DNA of 64,000 nt, taken from the NCBI GenBank assembly GCA_004335835.1, contig RWJK01001126.1, positions 1-64,000 of the forward strand, written 5' to 3'. The stretch comes from Scenedesmus sp. ARA3. Lineage: Eukaryota > Chlorophyta > Chlorophyceae > Sphaeropleales > Scenedesmaceae. Shown here piece after piece: positions 12,159 through 24,985 of the stretch; the first letter of the stretch is position 1; every line of letters starts with the position of its first letter. The position numbers and the translations under genes were made by a program. The notes below the pieces were generated by a model. The model saw only the letters and a program-made list of their open reading frames with translations, ran no database searches and was not told the origin of the DNA.

Positions 12159-13919
12159 ATCAACGCAGAAATTTTGCTTTCTGGTATACCGTTAATTACG
12201 CTGGAGCATGTAAAGCAGCGGCGACATAACGGTCCAACGATACCTTGGACGGACAGCGCACGTGTGTTATGTCAGCGCTCGCCGGCCTTCGCGGCAGCTT
12301 GAACCTGACGGGCAAGATCTGTAATTTTAAGCTGCTTCATGTCTGCTTATTACATCTTTCTTACGGCACGCAAATATTGTTCATGCATTCGCTTTCCTGC
12401 TGCCAAGGCTTCACAAAAGCTGCAGGTTTCAGGCATTGACTGGCGACTGTGGCTGCCACAGTCCAGCGCGGCGCTGGGGCACATTTAGTGTGTGCTACGC
12501 TGTTGTTTTGATTGCTTTACACCAAGGTGGAGGTATTAGCATGCGTTGCCATTTGAATGCGTGACATGAGTGGTACTAAGCGTTGCAGAAAGTGAGTTGG
12601 GCTTGCATGTCACGTGCAGCATGTGGTCACGGCAGTCGCAAATGCAAAAGGACGAATCTATACAGGAAATGCATGTTTTGATCATAGCTCAACAGCAGAG
12701 ATTATCATATTTATCAACGTCAACCTCCAGGGCCCCTGTTATAAATCACTCAAGCATCTATTGTCACTGCTGCTGCTGCCACCTGCAAACGTTATTGCGT
12801 TGCATGCAGCATATGCCAAACACGCAAAAACACAGACGGCATGTTGTTACAGTCACATGAAGTGATCATCAATGACAGCAGAACAACGGCTTTACCATCA
12901 ATTCGCACCAGTCTTGAATGGCTGCGGGCACTGCCACTGCAGTGTCACCGACTGCAGCACAGGCATCTCAAGGCATCACCTGCCTCTGCAGCACATCATA
13001 CGCCACACATCGTACACACTGGTATTCCTTGATCAGCAGAGCATGCTCAACATGCATTACATGGGCCTGGTGCTTGGCTGCAAGCCGCATTCGAGAGCTG
13101 GAAGCTGCAACCCAGCACCTCTGTGCACTTGCCCAGTAAAGTATGCACCAGAAAACACCATTGCTGTGACAAACACACGGGTACCGTACCTGTTGCTGTG
13201 TGACACAGCATGAAAGACAGCAGGCAAAAGGTGAACACAGGGGTGTATGCATTAGTGTGCCCGTGCTGGAACGCGCTGGACATCGCACCAGCAGTCCACA
13301 GCGAACAAGCTCGCAACACTGTCCAGCCAAGCCTGCGCAGCCAAGGCCAGGCCTTGACATACTATGTGTTAGTAACATGTCCTGTGTTGAGCGCTGCGCT
13401 GCTTCGACTGTGTGCTGGTTGGCATGCCACTGCATGAGACGATGCAAACAGCCAAGAATGTTTCACGATGTCCCGTGCAAAACAAAGCAGCCCATAACAC
13501 AATGTGTCTTCCAAACCCAGTTATGTATATTGCATCGCAACCCGCTAATGTTCATGAGAGCAACAATCAAGTGCCCCTCCGTTCATTGTGGAGTAGTGTA
13601 CACAGCAAACACACCTGCAACACAAGCAGAGCACACACCACAGCCAGTATACAAAACATAGTGTACACACACAACACCCGATACTACTATCACACATGTC
13701 TTGACAAAAGCAATGTGCACAACACAAGTTGCGCTGTGCTGTTTCTTGAGCTGCTGTGAGGACCACTTGTCTTAGTCTGTCAACCCTTGAAACTGACGAA
13801 AACTACCCCCTAACCCCAAGCTGTTGCAGCAGAGGCTGCTGTGAAACAGGTGACAACACAGCAGATCTGAATTACTGACCACAGCATCTAGTTGTGGCCA
13901 AAGCACACTAGCTTGCCCA
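12159..13919. other. Intergenic, no gene recognised
   Basis: This region lies upstream of the glycosyltransferase start and downstream of the S1-like gene stop. It is less GC-rich than the genes and has AC-rich patches near 13600-13690. I see no conserved protein, RNA gene or repeat array in it. Confidence 0.5.
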
Positions 13920-16900
13920 TCAGAAAGAAAGAGCCTGCTCCCAATCTGGCACCGGAGGCTGCAGCCACTGCTGCTCACCATCCCCACCATCATTGCCATT
14001 CACCTGACGCGCTGTGCCAGCAGCAGCCACATCCGTAACAGCAGTAGAGCGCGCAGCAGCAGCTGCCTGGCACTCTGCCTGCCACTGCTCCCGCTCCTCG
14101 GCAGCCTTCCAAGCCAGCGGCCCGCTGCACCACCACTCCTGCTCCTGATCCTGAGACGCCAGAGCCTCACCACGCGCAGCACCACTGCTTGCCACTGCTG
14201 ATGACTCGACCGCTGCCTCGGCCTGCCAGCCGTTTGATGGCGCCTGCCACAGAGCAGCAGCCATGACCGCCATTGCTGGCCGCCCTGTGCCACCCACGCC
14301 AGCTCCAGACAGGTACTCGCGCGATGCAAGCGCCAGCTGGTACAGGCTGTCCGCAATCAACACGCGCGCGGTGCCGTTCTGCGGCTGCACCTGCTTGATG
14401 CGCTGCGCCAGCTGCTGCTGCTGCTGCAGCTCCGCCTGCTGCTGTGCCTGCTGCTGCACCAAGGCCTCCGCCTCAGCAACAGCAGCGGCGGCGGCAGCTG
14501 CTGCTGCAGCGGCTGCCTCGTGCTGAGCCTGCGCCTGCAATGGCAGCAGGTTAAGCAGAGCAGAGTGCAGTACAGTTGTTGGTTTGAGCACTCTCACAAG
14601 CTGGCGCGAGCATGTCTGCTGCTGCTGAATGGCAAGTACAGGTGCAAACAAGCTGCGGCCCCACATGCGTATGCGGGTGCTGCCACAAACGCTACGGCAT
14701 TTCAAGCAACCAATGATGGAAGCAACTGCCCAACCAAAAGGCAACAGCCCATGCCTCCGCCGCACCTGCTGCATCTGCGCCTTCACCAGCTGCGCTTGCT
14801 GCGCTGCCGTAGCGTACACAGCCTGCCTGTCGCGCAGCATGTCTCCTGCAGTCACTTCCAGGTGCGCTGTGCTGAGGTTGACGATGACGCGCCTGCCATC
14901 TTGCTCGCAGCGCAGCAGCATGGCTGTGATGCTCTCTCCTACTGACAGCACATCCTGCAGGCACAGGCAAAACAGCACCACGGCAACACAGGAGCAGGTC
15001 AGCTGCGCGCCACAGCGTATGGACGTCATGCATTGGTTGTCAAATGCGCTTGGCAATTAACGCTGGTGCAGTGCATCTATGATAAGGCGAGGCACACTCA
15101 TCGTGGCTCGACCAAAAAAACAATTCTGCTGTTCAACTCGCTGTTGTAATGTGATATGACGAGATGCAGCAGCAGAGGAAATACCACCACATTGCTGGCC
15201 TCCTGCTGCGAAAGATGCCCCTACACTCGCAGCCCACCCGCTGCACTGCTGCCTTGCCCAGTACGAAGTGCAAACCATGCATAGCAAGACTGAACAACCC
15301 GAAAGCTTTTAGAGCAGCCTAACCTAAAGAGCCCAGGCAAGCCAGCCAACCCCACAGCCCCTGGCTCACTCACTCATGTACGTACTGCTGCCTGGGTCTC
15401 TGACAACCACTTGCTTGTTTACAATACTCACTTGCATGCTGGCAAGCCCTGCGTCACGCTGAACTCATTGCCGCAACCCATGCACAGCAAGCCGATGCTA
15501 CCCCATAAAACATTTCGCAGCAGCCAACCCAACAAGCCAGCCACACTCCAGTCACCCGCCCCACCTGCATGCTGCGGAAGCCCTGGCTGACGCTGAAGTC
15601 ATTGCGGTGCAGCATGGCCCTGAAGCCCCCGAGCTCCAGCCCAGTCATGGCCACCCATGCATAGCTGCGCGCAACCTGCGGCCATAAACAGCACGTGCAC
15701 AGATGCCACACAGGTGTGTGACGCTGAGTAAGCAAAGTTTGCAGCAGCTTGCAGCAGCTGCGGCACGAAGCGTGCCCAATAGGCTAGCAACCGCGGGTGA
15801 TGCTTGCAGGAGGTGACAAGCTGAGGATGGCAGTGTGCATTAACATTAACTGCACGACCGCAAGTGCACAGCATCTACGATTTGCACAGCTGCGTTGCCT
15901 GAGCTGCTCTCACCTCTGTGACTACGCCAGTGATGAGGTCTGCCGGCTGCAGCGCCGCCCGCTGCGCTGCCAGCGCTTCGATGCAGTTGAAGCGTATGCG
16001 GTGCAGGTCTGGCACCACCTCGGCCACAGTCACAGGCAGCTGCCTGCCCACCAGCTCATGCGCACGCTGCAGCAGCAGCAGCAGCAGCAGCTCATCAACA
16101 GCGCAGGAGATGCAACTGACATCGTGCATGCAGATGCCAATGCGGGAGGCACCCAGCTGAGCCAAGGCTGGTGCCTCTCACAGTTTGCATTGCCACGAGG
16201 CATAGTACCAACGGTCCATGCGCTGCACAGCTTGCCACCACAAGGCCCACAACCAGCTGCATAAAGCAGCACCTGGCCTCCCATGGCCTACCTGCTCAGT
16301 GAAGAGGCTGCGCAGGTCCTTGGGCAGCAGGCCTATCGGGATGAAGCCGTCGCCGACACCTGCAGTGCGCACGCCAGGCAGAAGGGTGTGTTTGCAAGAA
16401 GTGCAGGACATTGCATTAACGGCAGGGCACTGCAAGCATACTAGGCTGACAAGGGTACTGACAAAGCTGCTGCTTGCAGATATGGCAGCGCTGCTTGCCA
16501 CACCATCCCACAAGCCTGCGCCAGCCATGTAGGTTGACACCAAGCAAACAATTTCTGCAACTGCCAGCAGCACGCTACGCCTTCTGCCCAACCAGCAAGC
16601 CGCTTTCCTGCAGCCTGCAGCCGCACCTGGGCACGAGGCGTGCAGGCCGTGCGAGTGCACACGCGTGACGCGCGCGGCCAGCACCACGCCGCACTCGCCG
16701 CACAGCTCCGCCACCTGCTGCGCACGCTGGTACATGACAGCATAGTCCACATGGCTGGCTGACAGCAGCGGCGACTGCTGCTCATGCTTCTCTACCTGCG
16801 CGCAGCATGCGGCGGCAAGGGCATTGTGTGGCGAAGGCCATGTGCAAGGCTGCAGGAACACTGCATGCCTGGCATGGCGCTACACGCTGACCTCTGTTAT

Positions 16901-17569
16901 GCAGGCGTGCACTGCTGCTGGCTGTGCAGTGTCATGTACAGCCAGTGTGCGTTGTGCCTGCAAACATGTCGTCTGTGTGCTGAAGGCAGCAACATCAGCA
17001 AGCCGCACCTGGAACTCGCGCACAAGCCCAACCGCAGGCCAGCAGGCCTCCCCCGCCTGGCGGCCCTTGTAGCTGCTGGGCGCGTACGTGTGTGTGCTGT
17101 GCTGCTGGTGCAGCGGGTCTAGCTTGTGCGGCAGGAACCTGCATCAGCAGGGCCAACGGCAGCATATGACACATGTTCGCAGGAACAGACGCTGAGCCAC
17201 GCTGGCAAGCTGAGGCACGATCGCTGCCTGGCATTGCATATTGCTGTTGCAGAGCAGTCAGGATATCACGGGGTGTGAAGGCAGACCAATGTGTCTTGGT
17301 GTTGCTTGCTGCAGTGTTGCCGTGCAGCTTGATGCTTACCCAAAGTTGCCATGCTGCAGCTGCACCCGAGAGCCGTGTCGCCCGGTGCTAACGACCTTCC
17401 CGACAACTTTTTCGCCAGGTTGATAACACGGGGATGAGCTGGGATCATGCCCAGGGGCTGCATGCTGCACAACCCTCACACAGCTGGTGTGGGTGCTGTG
17501 GGTACTTGCTGCAGCCTTGCACGTGGCCAGGGAGCCACATGGGCGTTTGCTGATGGCTGACGCGAGCAT
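13920..17569 (-). CDS. S1-domain RNA-binding protein, plastid ribosomal protein S1 (bS1c)-like
   Basis: Eight exons: 17340-17569, 17009-17138, 16627-16795, 16292-16359, 15914-16066, 15565-15675, 14766-14954 and 13920-14534. They total 1,665 nt (554 residues) in consistent phase. The N-terminal ~48 residues are rich in Ser, Ala, Thr and Arg with few acids, like a chloroplast transit peptide. Three S1-type segments follow: ~52-125 (begins GEKVVGKVVSTGRHGSRVQL), ~126-235 and ~238-335. The last ends in IVNLSTAHLEVTAGDMLRDR, which mirrors the S-T-K-x-L-E-x-x-P-G-D-M-L signature of plastid S1 proteins. Three S1 domains is the usual plastid number. Predicted role: mRNA binding on the plastid small ribosomal subunit. 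Residues ~351-554 are an unusual Ala/Gln/Glu-rich extension with possible coiled coil. The domains are divergent, so a non-ribosomal plastid S1 protein is the main alternative. Confidence 0.75.
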
Positions 17570-18437
17570 GCGATCGCGCTAGCTTGTGCTGCAAGCTTCC
17601 TTCGGTGTGTTCTACAACTTCAACAGACTGAATCTCCGAGATGCTGTTTGGTTAATTAGAGCACCTGTCGGCAACTCAAGCAACACGTAAGCATGTAAAA
17701 GCCACATAAACAACCATGCAAGGGCTGTCAAGGCAACAACAGCAACGATCTTTCGTGTACAGGTCAGCCAGGAGGCTGGTGTCGACAGCGCTAGTCGGCA
17801 CGTATCTCGGGCGAAAAGAGTAGCTAAATTGATTTAGCTTGATTGTCATGTACGTACCTTGACATTCGCTCCCTTTCTCGCTTGTAACATGCTTGTAACA
17901 AGCACGAAGATCTCCCTGCTTCTCAGGCCCACAGCCAGACAATTAAGTCGTAAACGAAGTGGATCTCAACTTTAATTACGCATCGTCACGTCAGGCACTC
18001 AAAAGCTATTCATCGAGGGAACAGCAGGCGGGAGCACCTGCACATCGGCAGCTGTAAGCCTCGTCGTGTCGACTAATACCCCAAAAGGTCGTGTATTGTT
18101 ATTGAGTAATACCTGCGAGAGCTTTTGGCCTTCTGCACAACACCGTGGTGGCAGTGACACTGACTGCATTGCACTCGAAACGACGCCCCGGAAGATCCAT
18201 ACACACGCCTGACGTCCTTCAGGCACGTGAAACGCTGTACGCAATTGGCAGGGGGCCTGCATCGTGCCAGTGCGCACGGTGCAGCCCTGGGATCCTTGGA
18301 TGAGCAGGAGGCATGTACTCCACCCTGGTGAGTAAGCCAATTCACAAGGCAAGTTGAGATCCTTGGCTGTTCGGGTGTCTGTAGGCCACGAGTAAGCGAG
18401 ATGGGATGCTTGGGGCGTTGTTCAGCCAACACGGATT
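17570..18437. other. Divergent intergenic region between S1-like and GATA genes
   Basis: The two genes are transcribed away from each other across about 0.87 kb, which must hold both promoters and the 5' leader of the GATA gene. I see no clear TATA box or conserved motif. An open frame on the minus strand (18073-18495) has no recognisable sequence. Confidence 0.45.
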
Positions 18438-21400
18438 GTGTCCGCTGGTGTATGCCTAGCACGCGCCACACCTCGCTGTTGCTGGCATCCCACATCGACC
18501 ATGGTGCCGTTCCACACTGCGCTAGGGTTCAGCAGTGCCAACCAGAGCCTTGCAAACTCTATGTGTCTCACCAACATGCATAAACACTGCTGCAAGCCCC
18601 GCAGAGCGCTGACATCACACCTGCTCCTGCTGATCTTGCAGGGATCGCAACCCCAGCAGGCACCAGATGCCACTCAGATTGATAGGCATGCAGCAGCACA
18701 GCAGCATGAAAACCAGCCGCCAACACAAACAGAGGTCTCCACAGGCAGTGCATCGCTGGCGGCAGCATCGGGCCTGCTGGCAATTGCAGGCACAGCAGGC
18801 AAGTGCAAGCCAGGTCAGGTGCTGGGCTCCTCAGAGAGTGACGGCACACCACACCCAGAGCACAGCACACCCTCTGCAGGGCCGCCCTCGCCCCACATGC
18901 GCCGGCAGCAGCAGCAGCAGCAAGCGCAGCAGCCGGCTTACCAGCAGTACCAGCAGCAGCCTCTGATGCTCCTGCAGCAGCAGCAGATGCTGCTGCACCT
19001 GCAGGCAGCAGGCATGGGAGCCATGGCGCCAGGCACGTGCATGGTGCAGGGCCAACCGCTGATGAACACAACAGCGCAAGCAGCAAACACGGGGAACATA
19101 TTCTTCCCAGCAGCACAGCAGCAACAGCAGCAGCAGCCGGCCCAGCCGCAGATCATGGCGTACCCACTCATGGGCCCCCCAGGCCATGTGCACATGGGCA
19201 ACGGCACCCCAACAGCAGCAGCAGCAGATGCAGCTGGAGGCGCAGCTGCTGCTGCTGCAGCCTCTGGCAGCCTAGAAGCAGCAGCAGCAGGCAGCGGCAG
19301 CTTGGACGCCAACGGCGGCGCAGCTGCAGCAGGGGTCATCAAGTGTGAGGCTGACGCAGCAGCAGCAGCCGGCCAGGCTGGCCAGGCTGGCTGCAGGCGC
19401 AGCCTGGCGCTGCGGGGGCCGTGCTACCACTGCGGCACCACCATCAGCAGCCAGTGGCGCAGCGGGCCCCCTGACAAGCCGGTGCTGTGCAATGCGTGTG
19501 GGCTGTACTACCGCAAGGTGTCCAGCCTGCCTGACCACACCTGCCAGGTGGCCGGCGCGCTCTCGGTGAGTGCAGTGTGTGGGACCGGGGAAGGGGCTGC
19601 AAAGCAGAAGTAGCATTTGCAGTTGCAGTGCCTCAAGGTGGCGCAGTTGATGCTGCCTTGTGTGTGGCTGGCGTGCTGTGCAAGGAAACTGGCAGCGTGC
19701 GCAAGCATACCGTCACGGCCGTGTAGCAGTAGCAGCTGCTGCTATGTGCCTGCAGTTTCGAAGAACAACATCATCTGGCCCCTGCGGCACAACTTTGTCA
19801 GCCCGCTCATTGCTGTGTACTGCTGCTGCTGCCGTGCTGTGTGCTGCTCCCCTGCCAGGGCCCCTGCGGGCACTGCGGCGCCGAGGAGTCCCCTCAGTGG
19901 CGCAGCGGCCCCCCGGAGCACCCGGTGCTGTGCGACCCCTGCGGCCGCCACTTCCGCAAGACCAAGACCTTACCCAAGCGCAAGCGCCGCAGCCTGGCGC
20001 AGCACTTCTCTGGCTGCCACCACTGCGGCAGCCAGTTCAGCCCGCAGTGGCGCGGCGGGCCGCCAGACAAACCCACGCTGTGCAATGCATGCGGGCTGCA
20101 TTACCGCAAGACGAAAGGGCTGCCGGAGCGGCCGCCGCAGGCTGCGCAGACGCTGATGGACCTGAGCCGGGCAGCGGAGCAGCAGCAGGCTATGGATGAT
20201 GCTGCGAAGGGGCCGGGGTCCGGCACTGAGGGCGAGGCGGATGGCTCGCCAGCAGCAGCAGCAGCAGTGGAGTCTAAGCCAGGGCTGCCCAAGCCTGGCA
20301 AGCCACCGAAGAAGCAGCAGCAGCAGCAGGGCTCACAGGAGCGCAAGCAGCCGCGGCGGCAGGACTCGCGGCTGCGTAAGGAGCAGCAGCCCGAGGAGGT
20401 TGATGATGAGCAGCAGCAGATGCAGGACGAGCAGCAGGACGGCGACCTGCAGCAGCAGCAGGTGTTCTATGGCGGCATTGACGTCGCTGCCGCTGCTGCT
20501 GCCGCGGATGTTGGCGACGTCATGGTTGAGTGCAGCGTGGCGAGCAAGGCGCTGCAGCAGCAGCACTTGGAGTGGCAGGCCGACGGCTGTGCGCTGGACC
20601 CTGCAGCAGCTGCTGCAGCGCCTGTGCCAGCAATGCAGCATGATCCAGCCGCACTCGCACCCGGCAAGTCAGCTGCAGGCAACTTGGCGTCACCCGCCAT
20701 CGCCTCCAAGGCTACAGCAGCAGCAGCAGCAGGGGGTGGCAAAGGCTTGCTGGGTGACCACCATGCTGACCTGGACATGTTGTTAGGTGCTGCTGAGCTG
20801 GCGGCTGAGCTGACAGCAGATGACCTGGTGGGCTTCTCTGCACCCTTCAGTGAGCCGGCAGCGCCAGAGTCACCAGTGGATGAGCTGGCAGCAGCAGCAG
20901 CAGCAGCAGCAGCGGGCGGCGCGCGCAGCGGCAGTAGGCTGGGCATGCCTGGAGGGGACCCCAGTTGCGCTTGCAACGGTGACACAGGTAGGGGCCTGCC
21001 TGTATGTTTGTTTGTGTGCAGCTGCGTGTGTGCTTCAGCGATGGCCAGAGGTCCTGTGACAGCTGTGTCAGCTGCTGTCAGGGTAGACGTACAAGCTGCT
21101 GACTAACCCTGTGCTTCTTTGCTGCACCTGCTGCCTTGCATTTGCAGCTGAGTCGTCCTGCTCAGAGCCGCAGGGCTCAGGCACAGCAGCAGGCGCATCG
21201 CAGGGCGCAGCGCCAGCAGTGACGGGCGGCATTGCTGAGGGCATCCCAGTCATGCCGCAGTACCCCATGGCAGTACACGGCGCACACATGCAGCTGCTGC
21301 AGCAGCAGCAACAGCAGCAGCAGATGCCGGGCATGGCAGCAGCAGCAGCCGGCGGCTGTGCAGGCCCTGCCATGAGCTCTGCATCAGCAGTGCCCGGTGC

Positions 21401-22982
21401 TGCAGCAGCACCAGGAGGCGCAGCAGCAGCAGCAGCTGGTTGGGGTCAGCCGTGCATGCCTCACCAGGGCATGGCTGGCTGGGGCCCCATGGGGTTCAAC
21501 CCTGCTGGGGTTTATGGCATGCCTGGCCCCATGCAGCAGGGCTTTGGCATGCCCTTCACACCAGCAATGGGGCCGCCTGCCATGGGGGCGCCACAGCAGC
21601 AGCAGCCTGAGGTGCAGCAGCCGAGCCAGCAGCTGCAGCCGCAACAGCAGCAGCAGGAGCAGCAGCAGCAGCAGTTGCCGCAGCCGCAGCAGGAGCAGCA
21701 CAAAGAGGAGCAGCAGCAGCAGCAGCAGCCTGCGCAGGGCACGGCCATGCCTGCCTACGACCACCTGCACATGCAGGGCCTGCAGATGGCACCTGTCATC
21801 CACTTCAGCTGGCACTTCCAGCAGCAGCAACAGCAGCAGTACATGCTGCAGCAGCAGCAGATGGAGCAACAAGCTGCAGCCAAAGCAGGCGGGGATGCAG
21901 CAGCAGCATGCCCTGCAGCACCCGCTGCTGTGGGTGCGCCAGCTGGCATGCCTCCTGCAGGCCAGCAGCAGCAGCAGCAGCCAGGCGGCCAGCCGCAGGG
22001 TCCCTTCCAGATGCCTGGAGCCATACCTGGAGGTTTTGCGCCGCCGGGCTTTGCTGCAATGATGCCTGGCTTCGGCCCTATGCCAGCAATGCCGGGCGCT
22101 ATGCCAGGGGCCATGCCGGGCGGAATGCCTGGTGCTATGCCGGGTGCTATGCCAGGGGCCATGCCTGGTGCTATGCCCGGAGCAATGCCTGGTGCTATGC
22201 CGGGTGGCATGCCGGGTGGCATGGCCGGGGCAATGCCGGGCGCCATGCCTGGCATGATGGACCGCAGCTTCCAGGCCTTCCAGCAGCAGTGGCAGCAGTG
22301 GCAGCAGCAGATGATGATGCAGCAGCACATGTTCATGCAGCAACACATGTACTACCAGCAGCAGCTGCACATGCAGCAGCAGCAGCAGCAGCAGGCGGCG
22401 CAGCAGCAGGCTTCGGACCCCCAGCAGCAACTGCAGCAGCAGCCGCACAGTGCGCCCATGCCTCAGCAGCAGGACCAGCTGCAGCTGTCACTAGGTGACC
22501 CAGCAGCTGATGGCGAAGCAGCAGCAGATGCGGACGGCGTCACTGCCATGGCCATTTCACCGGTCAAAGCAACAGCAGAGCAGGCAGCAGCTGCAGCGGC
22601 AGCAAACCTAGAGGAGGCAGCAGCAGCAACTGCACCGGGCGAGCCAGTAGGCGTCTGCAGCATGGCGCCACCACAGGACAACGCAGCTGCAGCAGCCTTT
22701 GCGCAGCCGCAGCAGCAGCAGCAGCAGCCTGCGTCGGGGCCTATGTCTGGGGCTGCCTGGCCGCCTGTCACTGTGCCTGCATCGCTGCCAGGCATTGCTG
22801 GGCAGACGCTGGGCTTTGGCGCACACGCGTACGGCCACATGTGCATGCCGCAGCCAGTGCAGCCAGTTGTGATAGTGGTGTGCAATGACCAGCAGCAGCA
22901 GCAGCAGGGCGCGCAGGCAGGCGCAGCAGGTGCAGCAGGTATGGCTGCGCCTGCCGCTGCAGCTGCTGCGGGCAAGGCTTAG
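18438..22982 (+). CDS. Transcription factor with three GATA zinc fingers and long Gln/Met/Pro-rich tail
   Basis: Exons 18438-19565, 19859-20987 and 21148-22982 join in phase (0, then 1) to 1,363 residues. All three fingers have the plant spacing C-x2-C-x18-C-x2-C. They are C329-C354 ([20 protein letters not shown]), C379-C404 and C429-C454. The basic stretch KRKRR between fingers 2 and 3 is a likely nuclear signal. Each finger keeps the W-R-x-G-P-P core expected to contact GATA sites; the second has CDPC where the others have CNAC. The rest is low complexity: poly-Gln, poly-Ala and a Met-Pro-Gly-Ala repeat at 22081-22256. The start is uncertain. An acceptor-like site ends at ~18642, so residues before GSQPQQAPD could be intron and the true first exon could lie upstream. 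The function as a nuclear DNA-binding regulator is secure; its targets are unknown. Confidence 0.85.
22081..22256 (+). repeat. MPG(A/G) tetrapeptide-coding tandem repeat
   Basis: A 12-bp unit coding Met-Pro-Gly-Ala, with Gly variants, repeats about 14 times within the last exon of the GATA-factor gene. Units differ by synonymous and Ala/Gly changes, which shows the repeat is old enough to diverge while keeping frame. Confidence 0.85.
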
Positions 22983-24985
22983 CATATGCACATGTGAAGC
23001 TGATGCTGCTGCTGAAAGGAGAGATGCGAGACATGAGTGCTGGCTGCTGCTGGTTATGATGATCGTGACGCGCGCTGTAGCACTGCTGCAAGTGGTGCTG
23101 CGCATTCTAGTGCACGCAGTGGCGTGGTGGTGTTAAGACTTCGAACGAGAGCGTGGGTGGTGTGAAGACTTGCACTAGTCGATGCTCGGCGCAGGCAGCA
23201 CTGGGCATGCTGGTGGTTGCCTGCCTGCTGTACAAAGGGGAGGGTGCTTCTGAATCCGTCTGAGTGACTGCTGTCCGTTGCACTTGGGTCTGCGGTGTGC
23301 GCTGAGGGCCTGGCTGTTACTGAGACGTGTGCGTTGGGAGCGGTGGCGTGTTATGACTTGGTGTGATGCCCCAGCTGCATCGGCTGGGGCTGTGCTTTCA
23401 CAGGGCTGTCCATATGCGGCCAGGTTCGAATGCAGCCTCTGCTGCAGCGCGTGGTTCCTTGCTGCACCTCCGCAAGGATTTTCCTGCGCAATCGGCATGA
23501 TGCGTTGGGTGGTTGTGTGAGCTGGCTGCCAGTCACAGCAGCGCGGCGTTTTGGTAGTACTGACATGTCTGCATCCCGCGTGCAGTTGGTGGGCTGTTGT
23601 GTCGTTGGGCTGGCAAGCCAGCATGCAATCTGTCAGTCAACCTCGGACTGCCTGAGGGGGACGCAGTGCTGTGCTGCTGCCTGTTCACCGGCTTTGAACC
23701 ACGCAAAGCGCACCAAATCCTCTGAGAGCTTTAGTCAGCGTCAATGCTCTGATCAGAGCATGCGATTCATTGGTGGGGGTCTGCGCTTTGGGCGGGGTTG
23801 CTGTGGTCCTTGCTGCTGTGGTGCATGGTGTGAGCATGCGGGGGCTTCCAGCATGCATTGCTGTCCGGAACGTTGATCTGGTGTTGATAGTCGGATTGCA
23901 ATTGTGCAGCGATGCGTCAGCAGCCACATGAGTTGTGCCTGCTGGCAGCCAACGCACACACATCATCTTCATTCCACAGGCTGACGCAGCTGTTGCAGCC
24001 AAACATTCCAGGGCTGCTGCAAGTTGGCACGACACAATGGCTCAAGGTGAAGAATTGCGCAGTTCTTCTGCATGCAGTGAGCTGTCTGGCAGCAGGCATT
24101 CCTGTGAGAGCTGAGCACTGAGCCGCCATGGCGATGCGAGCGAGAGAGCGCTTGAGCGTGATGCGAGCTGGCGCAGTTAACAGAGTGATGTGTGTGGACC
24201 ATGATACTGTCATATTCTGTGGTAAAACAGGTGTTGTGAACATGTCAAATGCTTCATACGCTTGTGGTCGGTATGTGCATGCAGCATACTCACAACCTTC
24301 AGCACCCATGAAGCCTTAGGGACAACATTAAATGGGGGCGGCCCGCGCCTCAGAAGACGAGGAAAACAACTCAGGTGCGCTTCAAGTGCAAGCTGCAAAG
24401 CTTTGCGGCAATGTCATGCACAAATGCAATGTTCAGCCATTGGCATGGAAACCTGCGAAACCCCTGCCACACCACCCCAACTGTCATGGAGACAACATGG
24501 ATGCAGCAACCTGCCGGGCGGCGCATCCAGCTGCGGCACATGCAAGGCTTGCTCATCAAATCAAGCGTGCACTGTGCTGCAGAGCCGATGACCCAGAAAG
24601 CTAGTCCGTCAAACAGCAACTTGCCACCAGTGGCGCAACGGTCAGATTTCACACCAATGGCAATTGCACATACACGAGTCAAGTGCAACACACCAAGGAA
24701 CAGCTATTAATGGCAAAATGTTTTGGTTGATGGTCCTGCCATCCTTCACAGTGCGTAATGGTCAAAAAGTAGTTGGAACCGAGTCATACATCACTGCTTC
24801 CATGACCATGCTTCCGTGGCCATGCCAACTGGCTTACGTAAGTATAGTGAGTTGAGCAGTAAGCCCTAGACCTTGCCCTGCAGGCTTAAGCTTGCTGCTG
24901 TTCCAGTGTTCTAGGTCTTTCACCCAGCATTGTCGCAAAACTTAAGCAGTTCAATGTGCCACCCCTGCCCTGGCGGCGCCCGCCA
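22983..24985. other. Convergent intergenic region, no gene recognised
   Basis: The GATA gene and the MYND gene end toward each other across 2 kb. Several short frames exist on both strands but none resembles a protein family or fits the local splice pattern. The region presumably holds both 3' UTRs. Confidence 0.5.

Noticed and set aside
18073..18495. 140-codon minus-strand open frame upstream of the GATA gene
   Set aside because: Overlaps the likely GATA promoter/leader and shows no recognisable motif.
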